A stretch of DNA of 64,000 nucleotides from contig NZ_JAHXZR010000012.1 of the NCBI RefSeq assembly GCF_019740315.1, forward strand, positions 102,356-166,355, read 5' to 3'. This stretch comes from Oceanobacter mangrovi. GTDB taxonomy: Bacteria > Pseudomonadota > Gammaproteobacteria > Pseudomonadales > Oceanobacteraceae. Below the pieces are notes generated by a model, which ran no database searches, was not told the origin of the DNA, and saw only the letters and a program-made list of their open reading frames with translations. This document shows positions 38,713-48,314 of the stretch, one piece after another (the stretch's first letter is position 1; the number at the start of each line of letters is the position of its first letter). Both the position numbers and the translations under genes were made by a program.

Positions 38713-39912
38713 TCACTTTGGCCAGCGCTGCCAGACATGGGTCGACAGGCCATGCAGCAGAATACTCAGCAGTACCGTCAGTACCGTGGTTCCGAAGACG
38801 GTGTCGTAGGCTGGAATCCGGTCGGCGTGGCCCATTGCCTGAATCGCCATTAACAGATACAAAATACTGGCGATGCCGCGCGGGCCGAACCAGGCGAGGA
38901 ATATCTTTGAGCCAAACGGCAGGCCGCTGCCAAGCAGGCTGATCAGCACTGGCAGCATGCGAATCAGGGTCAGGCTTAACAGGGCGTAACCCAGTTGTGG
39001 CCAGCTGAATAGTGGCCAGGCTTCATGGACGAACACCAGTCCAAACAGAAAAAACACCAGCAGGCTCAGCAGTGCTCCTTCGGCTTCGCCGAATTCCCGT
39101 AACCGTTGAATTACGATTTTGCGTTGTGCTTCGAGAAACAGTCCGGCCATGAAGGCGGCAATAAAGCCGTTGCCACCAATCATCTCTGCAGCGGAGTAGG
39201 CCAGCATCGCCAGCGACCAGGACGACAAACGCTGGTACAGGGGTTCGGTTTGTTTGTGGTCGGTGGCCCACTGCACCAGTTCGCCGCCCCAGCGACCGCA
39301 GCCAATTCCCACCAGAGTGCCAAAGGCAAACTGCTGCAGCATAAACAGCGGCCATTGTTTGTGGTCGAGCCAGGCGTAGTCGCCAGCGCTCATCAGTGCC
39401 AGCACAAACAGCAAGACCGGCAGTGCCAGGCCATCGTTAAGACCACTTTCGACGGTAATCGAATGCCGCAGCTTGAGGTTAATGCGCTGGTCCGAGAAGA
39501 TCGACTGCGCCAGCGCGGCGTCGGTCGGTGCCAGCATAATCGCCAGCCAGGCGGCGGCCAGCCACGACAGCCCCAGCAATGGCACGGCAAGCAGCCAGCC
39601 CAGCAGCATGGTCAGCGGCAGGCCTATGGCGAGCAGGCGAATCGGTAGAATGCCGAAGCGTAACAGCTGGTGGCGGTTTACCTGACTGGCATCGGTGAAC
39701 AGAATCAGTGCCAGCGTCAGCTCCGCCAGCAGTTTGAGGCCTTCAGCCTGAATATTGGCATCAACCAGATTCAGTCCCAGTGGACTTACCAGAATACCGG
39801 CCAATGTCATCAGCATCGGCGCGCTGACGCCGGCGGCATCAATACGCCGGGCCAGCAGGCCATAAAACAGCAGCGCCAGTGAAAGGGCAAAAATCAGGCT
39901 GGAATCCGGCAT
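38713..39912 (-). CDS. Cation:proton antiporter, CPA1/NhaP type
   Basis: The 399-residue protein has about 12 membrane helices, a LAPTDAALAQSIF motif and the ESGLNDGLALPVLLFV motif that supplies the ion-binding Asp of CPA1 antiporters. It exchanges Na+ or K+ for protons across the inner membrane. No C-terminal TrkA or cyclic-nucleotide domain is present. It lies 31 bases after a small conserved gene on the same strand. Confidence 0.88.
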   Translation of the reverse strand: MPDSSLIFALSLALLFYGLLARRIDAAGVSAPMLMTLAGILVSPLGLNLVDANIQAEGLKLLAELTLALILFTDASQVNRHQLLRFGILPIRLLAIGLPLTMLLGWLLAVPLLGLSWLAAAWLAIMLAPTDAALAQSIFSDQRINLKLRHSITVESGLNDGLALPVLLFVLALMSAGDYAWLDHKQWPLFMLQQFAFGTLVGIGCGRWGGELVQWATDHKQTEPLYQRLSSWSLAMLAYSAAEMIGGNGFIAAFMAGLFLEAQRKIVIQRLREFGEAEGALLSLLVFFLFGLVFVHEAWPLFSWPQLGYALLSLTLIRMLPVLISLLGSGLPFGSKIFLAWFGPRGIASILYLLMAIQAMGHADRIPAYDTVFGTTVLTVLLSILLHGLSTHVWQRWPK

Positions 39913-39943
39913 GGTGGGGCGGCGTCCTTAGTCAGTAAGCGGA

Positions 39944-40276
39944 TCAGTCTTCCCAGATGACCCGTAGCGGTTCGCCAAAATCGTCGTAGATAATTTTCTT
40001 GCGTGGGCGTCGGCGTTTGCTGGTGGCCGGGTCGGGAGCTGTCCGTTTGGGTTTGCGCTGTTCCTGCCGACGCTGATCAATCGCCTGTAACACCTCGTTG
40101 ACCGGGGTGCGTTCTTCCTTGGGTTTTTCAAACGCCAGACTGCGTTCATCGTAACGTCCGTCCTGCAGGCCGGATGCGCCACGGGCAACCTGCTTGACCT
40201 CACCGCCATGCTGCAGATATTGCGACACCTCGTTATTCAGCTGCTGGCGGATTTCTGCTTTGGTGGGACGTTTCAT
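39944..40276 (-). CDS. Small basic protein of unknown function (110 aa)
   Basis: I do not recognise this 110-residue protein with certainty. The N-terminal part has VSQYLQHGGEVKQVARGASG, a [YF]L-x-x-GG-x-V pattern seen in short regulators of Pseudomonas-type bacteria such as SutA. The C-terminal half is strongly basic (KRRRPRKK) and looks disordered, ending in an acidic tail. Nucleic-acid or RNA-polymerase binding would fit but is inferred. It precedes the antiporter gene by 31 bases. Confidence 0.7.
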   Translation of the reverse strand: MKRPTKAEIRQQLNNEVSQYLQHGGEVKQVARGASGLQDGRYDERSLAFEKPKEERTPVNEVLQAIDQRRQEQRKPKRTAPDPATSKRRRPRKKIIYDDFGEPLRVIWED

Positions 40277-40395
40277 ATTCCTGGCGACCAGAAAGTCGAA
40301 ATAAAGCAGTCAGCTTGCCAGAGCCGCGAGAGTGGTTCAATAACGGCGCTCAAGAGTGGGGTGTTTATTCAGAAAAAGCACTGGTTGGCAGCGAT

Positions 40396-41415
40396 TTAAA
40401 TAAAAACTTCCGCCAGATTAATACTGCAACGCCGGCCCACCGATGAGCCATGTTGCTGCAGCCAGAGTTCGGCCTGCTGACGGCCGGTATCGCGCAACAG
40501 GTGCAGCAGTTTCTGGTCAGGAATCATCCGGGTGGCAGAGGGTAGGTTATCGAGCGCGCCGTCCGGATCGATCATATGAAAACGCAGCCGCTGAATGCGC
40601 TTTTCCAGCTTGCTGTAGGGCCGCCAGAAGCTGCGGCTCATTTGCCGTTCTTGTGCCAGGACCCGCATTTCCCGCAGAAATCCGGCGTTGAAGGCAATAT
40701 CCATGGCGCGGGTTTTGATCTCGGCAGCGGTGGTGGGGGTTTTTCCATGCACCATGGGCGCCAGCAAGATCATTAACACGTCGGCACACTGATGATGGTG
40801 ATACAGCGGAAAGATTGCCGGATTGGCGGAAAAGCCGCCGTCCCAATAGGGCTCGCCATCGACTTCCACCGTGTGGTGCACGGTTGGCAAACAGGCTGAC
40901 GCCAGCACCGCTTCGACCGACAACTCGTGATTGCGGAACAGCCGCAAGCGGCCTGTATTGGCGTGGGTTGCTGCAATAAACAGCTCAACCGGACAGGACT
41001 GCCGCAGCTGCTCAAAGTCGAAATATTTTTCGACCAGCTGGCGCAGTGGATTGATGTCGAGCGGGTTGAGCTGATAGGGCGAAAAGTGCTGGGTCAGGCT
41101 CATCATAAAGCCGACCGCAGGCGACATGCTGACGTCACCGTTGCTGGCGAACGAGGTCAGCCTGAAAGGCGCACTGGCAGCGACGGTTTCCCAGAAATCG
41201 GTTAACAACTGACGGGCATGCTCCGGGCCGCCGCTCATCAAGCCCTGCGCCACCGCCAGGGCATTCATCGAACCGGCACTGGTGCCGCTGATGGCCTTGA
41301 TGCGCAAGCCGGGTTGTTGCAGCAGACGGTCCAGCACGCCCCAGGTGAACGCACCGTGGGCGCCTCCACCTTGCAGGGCCAGACTGATGTCGTTGTGACG
41401 TTTGGGCAGGGCCAT
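40396..41415 (-). CDS. Patatin-like phospholipase
   Basis: The 339-residue protein has the oxyanion-hole stretch LQGGGAHGAFTWGVL, the nucleophile elbow GTSAGS and the catalytic Asp in YWDGGFSANP, so the Ser-Asp dyad is complete. It lacks a signal peptide, so it should act in the cytoplasm or at the inner membrane as a lipid acyl hydrolase. The endogenous substrate is unknown. It is not next to the T6SS genes and there is no immunity-like partner, so an anti-bacterial effector role is unlikely. Confidence 0.88.
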   Translation of the reverse strand: MALPKRHNDISLALQGGGAHGAFTWGVLDRLLQQPGLRIKAISGTSAGSMNALAVAQGLMSGGPEHARQLLTDFWETVAASAPFRLTSFASNGDVSMSPAVGFMMSLTQHFSPYQLNPLDINPLRQLVEKYFDFEQLRQSCPVELFIAATHANTGRLRLFRNHELSVEAVLASACLPTVHHTVEVDGEPYWDGGFSANPAIFPLYHHHQCADVLMILLAPMVHGKTPTTAAEIKTRAMDIAFNAGFLREMRVLAQERQMSRSFWRPYSKLEKRIQRLRFHMIDPDGALDNLPSATRMIPDQKLLHLLRDTGRQQAELWLQQHGSSVGRRCSINLAEVFI

Positions 41416-41459
41416 AGATGCTCCTGTATTACGACAGAGGCCGTCCTGCCAACGGGTTG

Positions 41460-42317
41460 TCAGGCGCTGGTGTCTGTCAGTGGGTCTGCTTGCTGCTGTT
41501 TGGCAAAAAAAGTCCGCAACGAGTTTTGCCAGGTTTGCTGTAAGACCTGCTCTACGCTGATTTCCTTCACCTCAGCGATTCGCTCGGCAATAAATGGCAA
41601 ATACTGCGGCGCGTTCTCAATACCACGATACGGAATTGGAGTGAGGTATGGCGAATCAGTTTCCAGCAACAGGCTTTCCAGTGGGGTTGCGGCGACAATT
41701 TCCCGCACATTGTCCGCCTTGTTAAAGGTAACAATGCCGTTAATACCCAAAGTGAAACCCAGTTCAACGCCAAGCTTCGCCAGCTCCATTCCGGAAGTGA
41801 AGCTGTGGATCACGCCCTTGTGGTTCATCCTTGGCGCGTATTCGCGGAGGATGGCGGCGGTATCTTCATCGGCCTCACGGGTGTGAATCACCACGGGCAG
41901 GTCGAATTCAATCGCCAGTTCCAGCTGACGGCGGAATACCTGCTTTTGCACCTCGCGGTCACAGTGGTCGTAATAATAATCGAGGCCGATTTCACCGACT
42001 GCAACCACCTTGCCCTGGTTGGTTTGCAAGCTGGCGTGCTCACGCATATAGGCTTCGGTGGCGTCGTCGAAACTGGCGGCTTCGTGGGGGTGTACACCGA
42101 GGGTGCAATAAACGTCATCGAACTGCTGACTGAAGCCCAGGGCAGTGGGCATGTTGGCCGGTTCGACACTGATGGTGATAAAACGCTCGACGCCAATCGC
42201 CCGGCCTGCGGCCAGTACGCCAGCAGAATCCCCTTCCTTGAGGTAATCGAGGTGGAAGTGGGTTTCCAGAATCGGCAAACCATAGTGAGGGATGTCGCGG
42301 CGTTTCTTCTTGCTCAT
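41460..42317 (-). CDS. TatD-family metal-dependent hydrolase
   Basis: The 285-residue protein has the metal ligand motif ETHFHLD near residues 18-24 (HxH), GEIGLDYYYD, IHTREADED and LLETDSPYL, the order found in TatD DNases. These enzymes are 3'-5' exonucleases or DNA-repair hydrolases. The exact substrate is unknown for this paralogue. Usually the first motif is D-[ST]-H-x-HLD, and here it is E-T-H-F-H-L-D. It is in a minus-strand run with the patatin gene but is separated by 44 bases. Confidence 0.88.
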   Translation of the reverse strand: MSKKKRRDIPHYGLPILETHFHLDYLKEGDSAGVLAAGRAIGVERFITISVEPANMPTALGFSQQFDDVYCTLGVHPHEAASFDDATEAYMREHASLQTNQGKVVAVGEIGLDYYYDHCDREVQKQVFRRQLELAIEFDLPVVIHTREADEDTAAILREYAPRMNHKGVIHSFTSGMELAKLGVELGFTLGINGIVTFNKADNVREIVAATPLESLLLETDSPYLTPIPYRGIENAPQYLPFIAERIAEVKEISVEQVLQQTWQNSLRTFFAKQQQADPLTDTSA

Positions 42318-42608
42318 GAAAGTATCCGGCTGGTGAATCTGTTTTTTGCAGTTGCTGTGTTACATCTGCAGCGCAGATTTTCGGCTGCTTTTTCACAAGC
42401 ACCGTAAAACCACTGCAAAATTGTACCGGCATTATAAAAATCCCGGTGCCCCTGTGGCCAGCCCAATACTTGTATTCAACTCTGTGTTACAAAGGCGCCC
42501 GAAAATCCGGTTGCGTCAACCCGGGGGATGCGGAACCAGACAGCTTGTCTGGCATCGCATAACGGATTGGCCCACACTGGAGCCCACCACAAAAGGAAGC
42601 GGTAGATT

Positions 42609-43331
42609 ATGAGCATGATTCATTTCGTCGGCGGTGAAAAAGGCGGCGTTGGTAAATCGGTAATGGCACGACTGCTGTCGCAATACTGTCTCGACAAGGG
42701 CATGCAGTACACAGGTCTGGACGCTGACCAGTCGCACTCGACGACGACCCGCTACTACAAGGATTTCACCCAGGCGCTGCAGCTTGATCGCTTTGAAAGT
42801 TCCGATGCGATTATGGAACTGGCGCTGGAGCAGGATCAGCAAGTGGTGGTGGATTTACCGGCCCAGAGCCAGAAGTTCCTTGATCGCTGGATCGACGACA
42901 ACGGCGTACTGGACATGTGTGAGGAAATGAACGTACCACTGGTGTATTGGTATCTGGTCGATGACAGCCCGGATTCCCAGCTGTTGCTGGAGCGCTTCTT
43001 CGCCAAATACAAATATTTCCTCAACTGCGTGGTGGTCAAAAACGAAGGTCGTGGCTCGGTGTTCAGTGACATTGAAGCGCTGACCACGGCTAACCAGCAA
43101 GATGAGCTGACCCGTATTCAGTCGATTACGCTGCCAGCCCTGCATGCTTCCACCATGTTCAAGATCAACAAGAACGAGCTGTCGTTCTGGGCAGCCACCA
43201 ACAGCAGTGAAGGTGGCCTGAGCCTGATGGAACGCCAGCGTACCAAGGTCTGGATGCGCAAGGCCTACGCCGAGTTCGACAAGGTGTTCGGCAGTGTCAC
43301 CAGTTCCAACAGCGACGCCCTGATGGACTGA
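42609..43331 (+). CDS. Orphan ParA/MobD-like P-loop ATPase
   Basis: The 240-residue protein has the deviant Walker A of the ParA/MinD group, GEKGGVGKS (about 9-17), followed by TGLDADQSHST, a Walker A' -like aspartate loop. No ParB or MinE gene is adjacent, so this is not a standard partition pair. Related orphan ATPases position cellular machinery or act in mobilisation (MobD). AAGGAAG lies about 12 bases before the ATG. A second ATG two codons later is possible. The 290-base gap upstream is free of genes and its promoter is not obvious. A terminator follows. Confidence 0.82.
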   Translation: MSMIHFVGGEKGGVGKSVMARLLSQYCLDKGMQYTGLDADQSHSTTTRYYKDFTQALQLDRFESSDAIMELALEQDQQVVVDLPAQSQKFLDRWIDDNGVLDMCEEMNVPLVYWYLVDDSPDSQLLLERFFAKYKYFLNCVVVKNEGRGSVFSDIEALTTANQQDELTRIQSITLPALHASTMFKINKNELSFWAATNSSEGGLSLMERQRTKVWMRKAYAEFDKVFGSVTSSNSDALMD

Positions 43332-43390
43332 TACGTCTTGCCAGGTCATTGGGGGATGGGATGGAGGGAGCTGTCTGGTCGACAGCCTGC

Positions 43391-43423
43391 AACAGAGCCG
43401 TCAGAATGACGGCTCTGTTGTTT
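43391..43423 (+). terminator. Terminator after the ParA-like gene
   Basis: AACAGAGCCGTCA (43391-43403) pairs with TGACGGCTCTGTT (43407-43419) with a three-base loop, followed by GTTT. The T run is short but the 13-bp stem is strong. Confidence 0.75.
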
Positions 43424-43440
43424 CCGGCCGCCGAGTTTTC

Positions 43441-44073
43441 ATGAGTTCTGTTTATCCCGTTCCCGCCGTCAGCGAACCCCATTTGCACCAGTTTGAAATC
43501 AAACGCAGCCAGTTCATCAGTTTTGTTGGCCGTGCGGGTAATCGTGATGAGGCCGAAGCCTTTATTCGTTCGGTACGGGAAATCCACCCGCAGGCCCGCC
43601 ATGTGTGCTGGGCCTACATCGCCGGAGCACCCAATACCACCGTAATGTCGATGAGCGATGATGGCGAACCCAGCGGCACAGCCGGGCGGCCGATGTTAAA
43701 AGTGCTGGAGCACAGTGGTCTTGGCGAAGTGGTGGTGGCGGTGGTGCGCTATTTTGGTGGCATCAAGCTGGGTACAGGTGGTTTGCAACGAGCCTATTCT
43801 GATGCCGTCTCGCTGGCGCTGGAAGATCTGCCGACTGAAGAACGGGTGCCACAGACCTGTCTGACGCTGTCTTACGATTATCCCCACGAATCCGTGGTGC
43901 GGCACTTGCTGGAGCAATACCCAACCCAGCAGCAAAGCTGTGAGTTTGGTAGCCAGGTGGTGTTGACCGTGCTGGTGGCCGCTTCCGAGCAGGTCGAATT
44001 CGAACGCGAGTTAGTCAACAAGAGTGCTGGTGGTGTGGTTATCTCATATCCTGATCAGGACTCTGCAAACTAG
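43441..44073 (+). CDS. yigZ: YigZ-family (IMPACT-like) protein
   Basis: The 210-residue protein has the N-terminal UPF0029 domain (KRSQFISFVGRAGNRDEAEAFI, CWAYIAG, SDDGEPSGTAGRPML, VAVVRYFGGIKLGTGGL) and the shorter C-terminal domain. It resembles E. coli YigZ, a small ferredoxin-like and ribosomal-protein-S6-like fold of unknown role. The ribosome site is not strong. It is followed 74 bases later by the MgtC/DUF4010 gene. Confidence 0.88.
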   Translation: MSSVYPVPAVSEPHLHQFEIKRSQFISFVGRAGNRDEAEAFIRSVREIHPQARHVCWAYIAGAPNTTVMSMSDDGEPSGTAGRPMLKVLEHSGLGEVVVAVVRYFGGIKLGTGGLQRAYSDAVSLALEDLPTEERVPQTCLTLSYDYPHESVVRHLLEQYPTQQQSCEFGSQVVLTVLVAASEQVEFERELVNKSAGGVVISYPDQDSAN

Positions 44074-44147
44074 CGCACTGCTGAGCTGCAAAAACGCCCC
44101 AAATCATCCATGATGAAATGATCCTGTGGTAACGGAGTTGGCCTTGC

Positions 44148-45428
44148 ATGGATCTTTCGCTGTTTGTTAATGGCACCTCGGAAACGGCTTTCCAGCTGCT
44201 GATTGCGCTCTTGCTGGGGGCCATGGTCGGCGTGCAGCGCGGCTGGGTTTCCCGTGAACAGGAAGCCGGTGCCCGCGTTGCCGGTATTCGTACCTATTCC
44301 CTCACGGCGCTGACTGGTGGCATTGCAGCATTGTTGTCGCAACAGCTGACCTTCTGGTTTATGCCCGCCATGCTGCTGGTAGTGGCAGCGTTAGCCCTGA
44401 CCGGTTATCGGCTGCAGGCGGAAGCGACTCGTAATTACAGTATTACCGGCATTGTTGGTTTGCTGCTGACCTTCTGTTTTGGTGCCATGGCGGTCAGCGG
44501 TGAAGCCGTGATTGCAGCCATGGCGGCGGTGATCACCACCATGATTCTGGACAACAAGGTCGGCATTCACGGTGCGCTGCGCAAGCTGCAACAGAACGAG
44601 CTGGATGCGGCGCTGAAGTTATTGCTGATTTCGGTGGTGATGCTGCCGCTGTTGCCGCAAACCGGTATGGGGCCGGGAGGGGTGATTAATTTGTACGCCA
44701 TCTGGTGGATGGTGGTGCTGATCGCCTCGATTTCCTTTATCGGCTATTTTTCGGTGCGTATTGCCGGTGCTCGCAAGGGCTTGCTGTTCACCAGCCTGTT
44801 TGCCGGACTCAGTTCTTCAACGGCGCTGACGCTGCACTTTTCCCGCCTGGCGCGTTCTTCACCGGCTGATTCAGCACTGCTGTCCGCTGGTATTCTGCTG
44901 GCTTGCGGCACCATGTTTCCGCGCATTCTGCTGTATTGCCTGTTGATCAATCATGAGCTGGTGAGTGTGCTGTTGGTGCCTGTGGTGCTGATGACCCTGA
45001 TGCTGTATCTGCCTGCGATTGTGATCAGCCTGAAACAGGGCAAAACCGAGGTAACGCATCCCGAGCTGGCCAAGAACCCGCTGGAGCTACAGTCGGCGTT
45101 GATTCTCGGCGGTATGTTGGTGGTGATTCTGGTGCTGGCGGAATGGTTGCGGCAGGAACTGGGGGATACCGGTGTGTATTTGCTGGCAGCGGTGTCCGGC
45201 ATCACGGATGTTGATGCCATCAGCTTGTCACTGTCCCGTATGTCGGTGGCTGAAACCCTCAGCCTGCCAGCTGCAGCGACCGGGATTCTGATTGCAGTGA
45301 CGGTTAATAACGTCTTCAAGTCGATACTGGCGCTGGTGATTGGCCGCATGGCGCTGGGGATTCGTGTCGCCGGTGCCATGGCCGGTTCGTTGCTGGTGGG
45401 GTTTGCCAGCTTGTGGCTGGTGATGTAG
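44148..45428 (+). CDS. MgtC/SapB and DUF4010 membrane protein
   Basis: The 426-residue protein starts with an MgtC/SapB-like part (about 1-130, QLLIALLLGAMVGVQRGW) and continues with a DUF4010 domain containing many membrane helices (about 150-426) and the motifs GLSSSTALTLHFSRLA and SGITDVDAISLSLSRM. The function is unknown. MgtC relates to Mg2+ stress and survival in macrophages, but the fusion form has not been assigned. The GITDVDAIT-type motif with conserved acidic residues hints at cation handling. A convergent hairpin separates it from the chemotaxis receptor. Confidence 0.84.
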   Translation: MDLSLFVNGTSETAFQLLIALLLGAMVGVQRGWVSREQEAGARVAGIRTYSLTALTGGIAALLSQQLTFWFMPAMLLVVAALALTGYRLQAEATRNYSITGIVGLLLTFCFGAMAVSGEAVIAAMAAVITTMILDNKVGIHGALRKLQQNELDAALKLLLISVVMLPLLPQTGMGPGGVINLYAIWWMVVLIASISFIGYFSVRIAGARKGLLFTSLFAGLSSSTALTLHFSRLARSSPADSALLSAGILLACGTMFPRILLYCLLINHELVSVLLVPVVLMTLMLYLPAIVISLKQGKTEVTHPELAKNPLELQSALILGGMLVVILVLAEWLRQELGDTGVYLLAAVSGITDVDAISLSLSRMSVAETLSLPAAATGILIAVTVNNVFKSILALVIGRMALGIRVAGAMAGSLLVGFASLWLVM

Positions 45429-45440
45429 AAAAACGCTGGT

Positions 45441-45477
45441 GTTATGCGGGTGCTGGTTGCAGCACCCATGGCATAAC
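45441..45477. terminator. Convergent hairpin between the DUF4010 and MCP genes
   Basis: GTTATGC (45441-45447) and GGGTGCTG (45448-45455) pair with CAGCACCC (45460-45467) and GCATAAC (45471-45477) around a GTTG loop, with a three-base bulge. It has no long T run but lies exactly between two convergent stops. Confidence 0.65.
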
Positions 45478-45492
45478 CCACTCGGCCAGCTA

Positions 45493-47622
45493 TCAGGTGT
45501 TCAGCTGTTGCAGTTGTGAATCCAGTTTATCCAGCTCGGCGGCGACTTTGTCACTCGACAGGCTGGCTTCCTGCGCCAGTTGTGCCAGCGTCTGGGTGGC
45601 GTCACCAATCACGGTCAGGTTACGGGTAATTTCATTACTGGTGGCACTTTGCTCTTCTGCCGCGGTTGCCACCTGATTGATGTGATCGGCAATATCACCA
45701 ATCGCGGTCACAACGGTATGCAGCGCCTCGTTGGCATTACGGGTGGACTCCATGGCGCCGCCAGCGCGCACGCTGCCTTGCTCGATAATTTCTACCGTGG
45801 TTCGTACTTCCTCTTGCAGGCTGCTGATCAGTGAGTCGATTTCTTCGGTGGAGGCGCGGGTCTTCGACGCCAGCGTACGCACTTCATCGGCCACGACGGC
45901 AAAACCGCGGCCTTGTTCACCAGCGCGGGCGGCTTCAATGGCGGCATTGAGAGCCAGCAGGTTGGTCTGTTCGGCGACGGCCCGAATCACTTCCAGAATC
46001 TTGTTGATGTCATCGGAGCGGCTTTCGACGCGGGAAATGGACTCGCTGGCCGTGTGCATGCTGCTGGTCAGCTGCTCAACGCTGGTGGAAGCGCTGGACA
46101 GAATCCGCTGGGAGTCATTGATGGTGGTATGAATATCGCGGGCGCGGCCAGCCGCGTCAGCGGCAATGCGGGAAACTTCGTGGGCGGTGGCCGACATTTC
46201 CTGGGTGGCAGTGACCACGTTGTGCATTTCTTCCTGCTGCTGATCCGTGTTAGCGCGGGTTTGCTGGCTGATATGACGGTTCTCGGTCGACATTTCCCGT
46301 ACGTTGCTGCTGACACCCTTGAGGGTGTTGATCATGTCACGCAGCTTTTCTAGGAAGCGGTTGAAGCCGCCACTCAGTTCGATCAGCTCGGCGTGGGTGT
46401 CGAGGTTGATGGTCTGGGTCAGGTCGCCATGGCTGCCGGACAGCTGTTCGACCTGGCCGTTGAGACGGGACAGTGGCTGGGAGATCGAACGAACCAGCAA
46501 CATCATCAGGCCCAGCGCAATAATAATCAGCACAATGGCTATCATCAGTTGCTCGCCGATAACGTCTTTCCTGGTGCTATCAATCAGCTGTTGTTGGCGG
46601 TAGAGATCGGCAAGGGCGATTTCCTGCGGCAATTCAATCAGCAAGGACCACTGGTTATCGGCGGCCTTGATTGGCAGGGTACGGGAAACAAACATACGGC
46701 CGTCGGTTTCCAGTACGCCGTTGCCGTCATTCAGCTTGATTAACTGATCTCCCAGTTCGGGCATGGCTTCGGTTAATGGCCGGCCAATTTTTGCCTTGTA
46801 ATGGCTCGACGCCACGATCAGGCCAAGGCGGGTGATCAGGGTTACCCTGGCATTGCCGTCATAAAGGTCAGCACTGAGTTTGTCGGTCAGCTTCTGGAAG
46901 GTCGGCAGGTTGATATCAACGCCAACGATGCCGCGGAAGGTGTTGTCGATCACCACGGGCACGGTCAGGCTGGTCATCATTTCACTGTTGCCCGGTGAAA
47001 TTTCATAGCTGTAGGGTTCCATAATGCAAGGCTTGAGGGTATCGCGGCCGCACAAGTACCACTCGGCTTCGCGTTGGCCAAATTCGTTGTAGGCTGCGGC
47101 GTATTTTTCCTGCGGGTCATCGACTTTGATTTGCTCGATGCTGCCGTCGGCATTGCGTACCCAGTAGATTTCCAGGCTACCGGTTTTACCAAAGGTATGG
47201 ATGCTGTCTTCGCCAACATAGAGGTTGTCGAGCGCATCAAAGCCATTCGGCTCGAATTGGGAATAAATAGAACTGACATCCGGGTTGGCTGCCAGCATAT
47301 TACCGTCCAGTTCGCTCAACATCTCCCTCGAAATCGGATACTCACTGTGGCTGATGATGTTTTCGCGAATCATCCGCGCCAGTGTGAGTGGCACCCGGTA
47401 GGCGGCGTTGATATACCCGGTCATCTGTTCGCCATAGGCCTGGGCGCTGATTTGCAATCGGTTCACGGCCGCTTCATGAATAAAGCTTTCTGACTGCTGG
47501 CTGACTTCCGTGCTGAGTTTGTTGATTCCCTGGTAGGTGCTCCATGTGAACAGGGCCGACATGACGATGACCATCAGGACGGTGAATGAGAACAGCTTGA
47601 ATCTCAGTGGCAGGGATTGCAT
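45493..47622 (-). CDS. Methyl-accepting chemotaxis protein with dCache-type sensor
   Basis: The 709-residue receptor has a first membrane helix at about 10-30 and a long periplasmic part (about 33-360) whose order of strands and [13 protein letters not shown] and [10 protein letters not shown] motifs fits a double Cache domain. A second helix follows at about 370-390, then HAMP and the cytoplasmic hairpin with the tip [21 protein letters not shown] place the start at 47622 (MQSLPLRFK) with a GGAG site. A frame extending to 47706 lacks one. No C-terminal CheR pentapeptide is visible. Cache ligands are typically amino acids or organic acids, and the actual one is unknown. It is divergent from the GTPase operon. 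Confidence 0.92.
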   Translation of the reverse strand: MQSLPLRFKLFSFTVLMVIVMSALFTWSTYQGINKLSTEVSQQSESFIHEAAVNRLQISAQAYGEQMTGYINAAYRVPLTLARMIRENIISHSEYPISREMLSELDGNMLAANPDVSSIYSQFEPNGFDALDNLYVGEDSIHTFGKTGSLEIYWVRNADGSIEQIKVDDPQEKYAAAYNEFGQREAEWYLCGRDTLKPCIMEPYSYEISPGNSEMMTSLTVPVVIDNTFRGIVGVDINLPTFQKLTDKLSADLYDGNARVTLITRLGLIVASSHYKAKIGRPLTEAMPELGDQLIKLNDGNGVLETDGRMFVSRTLPIKAADNQWSLLIELPQEIALADLYRQQQLIDSTRKDVIGEQLMIAIVLIIIALGLMMLLVRSISQPLSRLNGQVEQLSGSHGDLTQTINLDTHAELIELSGGFNRFLEKLRDMINTLKGVSSNVREMSTENRHISQQTRANTDQQQEEMHNVVTATQEMSATAHEVSRIAADAAGRARDIHTTINDSQRILSSASTSVEQLTSSMHTASESISRVESRSDDINKILEVIRAVAEQTNLLALNAAIEAARAGEQGRGFAVVADEVRTLASKTRASTEEIDSLISSLQEEVRTTVEIIEQGSVRAGGAMESTRNANEALHTVVTAIGDIADHINQVATAAEEQSATSNEITRNLTVIGDATQTLAQLAQEASLSSDKVAAELDKLDSQLQQLNT

Positions 47623-48314
47623 TAAAAGGCTCCGACAGATACGACAAATTTTTACAAAGTGTAGGAAATATTCAGGGTTCTGCCGGGAAACTTTGGGGGT
47701 GGTCAAAGGAAGGAGGACAATCCGGTCTTTCTGTAAGACAACCGTCAGGTTTAATCGTGGTGATTATCGGTTTTCAATATGTGTAAAACCACAATGTACC
47801 TGGATGGAGAATTGAACCGGATTAAATAACGATATGAAGTGTAGACACGGCTGTCTTCCACGGTGGTTGTTTAAATTCTCCATAGCCAGGACGTTGAATG
47901 AATTCCGATGGAGTACCATTCTTCTGATGATTGAATTTCTATATTAATAAACAGTGTGTTGCTGGTATCTAATTAATATTCGCATTTATGGTGCTATCTG
48001 ATAGCATTGTTACTAGCAGCATTGATTTTTGTCGGTTTTTCATACAAATAATTATTTTAAATTTGTAACTTCTATCACAAAAATTACCTAAACTTTTTTC
48101 AAGGATTGTTTACGTCGACATGCTTTGATTAACATTCCTGGTTGGTTATGGGGTGTTCTAACCATATCTGCCAAGATGAATAACGTGATTAGTTTTAATA
48201 GGCTTTTGGTGTTGAATTGCAGATTTTATTAGGCAATTTACCTGTAAAGGTCTGTCGCTCGTAATTGGATATGCCTTGGCTGTTTTCAGTATTGATAATT
48301 TTGAGGCTATTCAA
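47623..48314. other. AT-rich intergenic region between the MCP gene and the GTPase operon
   Basis: This is the longest clearly AT-rich stretch of the window and contains no gene I can support. It must hold the promoters of both divergent units. I see GCTATC-T-GATAGC at 47993-48005 and the pair ATATTAAT (47941-47948) and ATTAATAT (47972-47979). No clean sigma-70 pair stands out. Confidence 0.6.
47805..47882. repeat. 78-base element bounded by a 9-bp inverted repeat
   Basis: TGGAGAATT (47805-47813) pairs with AATTCTCCA (47874-47882). An inner AACC/GGTT pair and further weak pairing make a long hairpin. No target duplication was seen, so it could be a regulatory fold or a remnant element. Confidence 0.45.

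Noticed and set aside
40396..41415. Patatin considered as a T6SS effector
   Set aside because: It is 30 kb from the VgrG genes, has no immunity partner and looks like a housekeeping lipase.
47537..47815. 92-codon plus-strand frame over the MCP 5' end
   Set aside because: Antisense to the chemotaxis receptor and running into the AT-rich gap without signals.
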